A stretch of 6,561 nucleotides of DNA from CAYLXN01 sp964388235 (lineage in GTDB: Bacteria; Patescibacteriota; Saccharimonadia; Saccharimonadales; Saccharimonadaceae). Where the stretch lies: positions 1 to 6,561 of the forward strand of contig CAYLXN010000025.1 of the NCBI GenBank assembly GCA_964388235.1, in the 5' to 3' direction. Within the stretch, counting starts at the first letter, position 1. Every line of letters starts with the position of its first letter. The notes under the pieces were generated by a model that searched no databases, had not been told where the DNA came from, and worked only from the letters and a program-made list of their open reading frames with translations. Of the stretch, positions 5,528-6,561 are shown one piece after another. The translations under genes were made by a program, and so were the position numbers.

Positions 5528-6561
5528 TTAAACTAATTGTTTTAATTGCGCCAATTTTTGGGCGAATAGATCGAGTGATTTTTGGATTGGCTGTGGTGTA
5601 GTCATATCAACACCGGCGATTTTTAGAGCTGTAATCGGGGACTTTGAGGAGCCAGTTTTGAGGAACTGGAGGTAGTTTTCGACTGCTGTCGCTTCACCTG
5701 ATAAAACTTTTTGTGATAGGGCAGCCGCAGCCGCAAAGCCGGTGGCGTATTGGTAGACATAAAACGGGCTGTGAAAGTGGGGGATGCGAGCCCATTCGAG
5801 GGCGATCAGGTCATCAACTTCGATTGCTGGGCCAAAATAGCGCCGGAGTAATTCTCGGTAAATTTGTTTGATAGCAGGTGAGGTGAGTGTCTCCCCTGCT
5901 TCGACTTTTTGATGTAATTTTAACTCAAATTCAGCAAACATCGTCTGTCGAAATACTGTGCCGTGGAATAAATCTAAGAAATGGTTAAGTAGGAATTGTT
6001 TTTCGGTTTGGTTTGAGCTTTTATTTAGTAAATATTGAATTAATAAAATTTCATTGAAAATTGAGGCGACTTCGGCGACAAAAATTTGGTAATCAGAGTA
6101 GTGATAAGGTTGGTTTGAATTAGTCAAATAAGAGTGGACTGAATGACCCAGTTCATGAGCTAGGGTGAAAACAGAATCGATATTGTGATTAAAACTCATC
6201 AAAATATAGGGCTTGGAATCATAGCAACCAGATGAATAGGCACCGCTGCGTTTGTTACGGTTTTCGTACTTGTCGATCCAGCGCTCGGCAAAAGCTTTTT
6301 GGATAATTTGGCAGTACTCATCCCCCATCGGTTTGAGGGCTTCGATAATTAAAGCTTGCGCTTGTTCGAAGCTGTATTTTTGATCAAACTTGAATAGAGG
6401 GTAATAATTATCGTAGAAATATAATTTATCAACTCCCAAAGTTTGCTGGCGAAACTGAGTGTAATTGTGCAGTAAATCAAGATTTTGATTAACAGTTGAA
6501 GTTAGATTGTCGTAAACTGTTTCAGGAATCCGGGAATTGAACATACGATATTCGCGGTTGG
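5528..6561 (-). CDS. pepF: Oligoendopeptidase F (M3 family), C-terminal part
   Basis: The frame is open to the right edge of the window: codons for N-R-E-Y-R precede the Met at 6544. That Met is therefore internal and the 5' end is missing. About 344 residues are present of the roughly 600 typical for PepF. Counting from that Met, the zinc site HELGH lies at 130-134 (ligands H130 and H134, catalytic E131) with the third ligand E158 in FVAEVAS. The substrate-binding C-terminal block HFHSPFYVYQYATG lies at 256-269, and the GAYSSG motif at 101-106. PepF is a cytoplasmic zinc peptidase that cuts short peptides. No key residue is missing in the visible part. Its operon partners lie outside the window. 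It is not obviously linked to the envelope genes. Confidence 0.93.
   Translation of the reverse strand, partial: NREYRMFNSRIPETVYDNLTSTVNQNLDLLHNYTQFRQQTLGVDKLYFYDNYYPLFKFDQKYSFEQAQALIIEALKPMGDEYCQIIQKAFAERWIDKYENRNKRSGAYSSGCYDSKPYILMSFNHNIDSVFTLAHELGHSVHSYLTNSNQPYHYSDYQIFVAEVASIFNEILLIQYLLNKSSNQTEKQFLLNHFLDLFHGTVFRQTMFAEFELKLHQKVEAGETLTSPAIKQIYRELLRRYFGPAIEVDDLIALEWARIPHFHSPFYVYQYATGFAAAAALSQKVLSGEATAVENYLQFLKTGSSKSPITALKIAGVDMTTPQPIQKSLDLFAQKLAQLKQLV

Noticed and set aside
5522..5570. Terminator after the secreted-protein gene
   Set aside because: The AT-only inverted repeat (AATTAAA with TTTAATT) and the short CGCC/GGCG hairpin lack a following T-run and lie in the coding end of pepF. Support is too weak to list.
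145..6561. Recoding of UGA, as in some Patescibacteria
   Set aside because: No gene has an in-frame TGA, glycine uses GGN, and the one TGA end (3318-3320) falls where the protein should stop. A TAA follows two codons later, so that single stop alone would not decide it.

Overview
The window is a compact, low-GC stretch of bacterial chromosome with five protein genes, four of them whole. They fill all but about 240 bases. The style fits a Candidatus Patescibacteria (CPR) genome, most likely Saccharibacteria (TM7). The reasons are very short gaps, a 35-base gene overlap, an ATGA start/stop overlap, and two secreted or anchored proteins of types I associate from memory with Saccharibacteria. This placement is an inference and no marker gene in the window proves it. 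No reading frame contains an in-frame UGA and glycine uses GGN codons, so nothing suggests the UGA=Gly code of Gracilibacteria or Absconditabacteria.

Layout from left to right: 1-144 is AT-rich and non-coding, with a perfect DnaA-box 9-mer and a strong sigma70-type promoter. 145-771 (+) encodes a DedA-family membrane protein. 778-2343 (-) encodes a membrane-anchored phosphoglycerol transferase of the OpgB/MdoB branch of the LtaS-like sulfatase superfamily. It converges on dedA with a 6-base gap. 2309-2647/2659 (-) encodes a small three-helix membrane protein that overlaps the transferase start. About 85-97 bases of divergent promoter region follow. 2745-3320 (+) encodes a single-pass anchored surface protein. 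3317-5521 (+) encodes a secreted protein with a lysozyme-like N-terminal domain and six SH3b/GW-like repeats. 5528-6561 (-) is the C-terminal part of an M3-family oligoendopeptidase F; its 5' end lies outside the window.

Four of the five genes point to the cell envelope. DedA proteins are linked to undecaprenyl-phosphate recycling. The OpgB-like enzyme should add phosphoglycerol to a surface glycan or lipid polymer, perhaps with the small membrane protein as partner. The divergent operon puts an anchored protein and a probable wall-binding or wall-cleaving protein on the cell surface. The peptidase is probably an unrelated cytoplasmic housekeeping enzyme.

The first genes of transcription units appear to have near-leaderless starts without Shine-Dalgarno sequences. 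The downstream gene of the + operon has a near-perfect Shine-Dalgarno.
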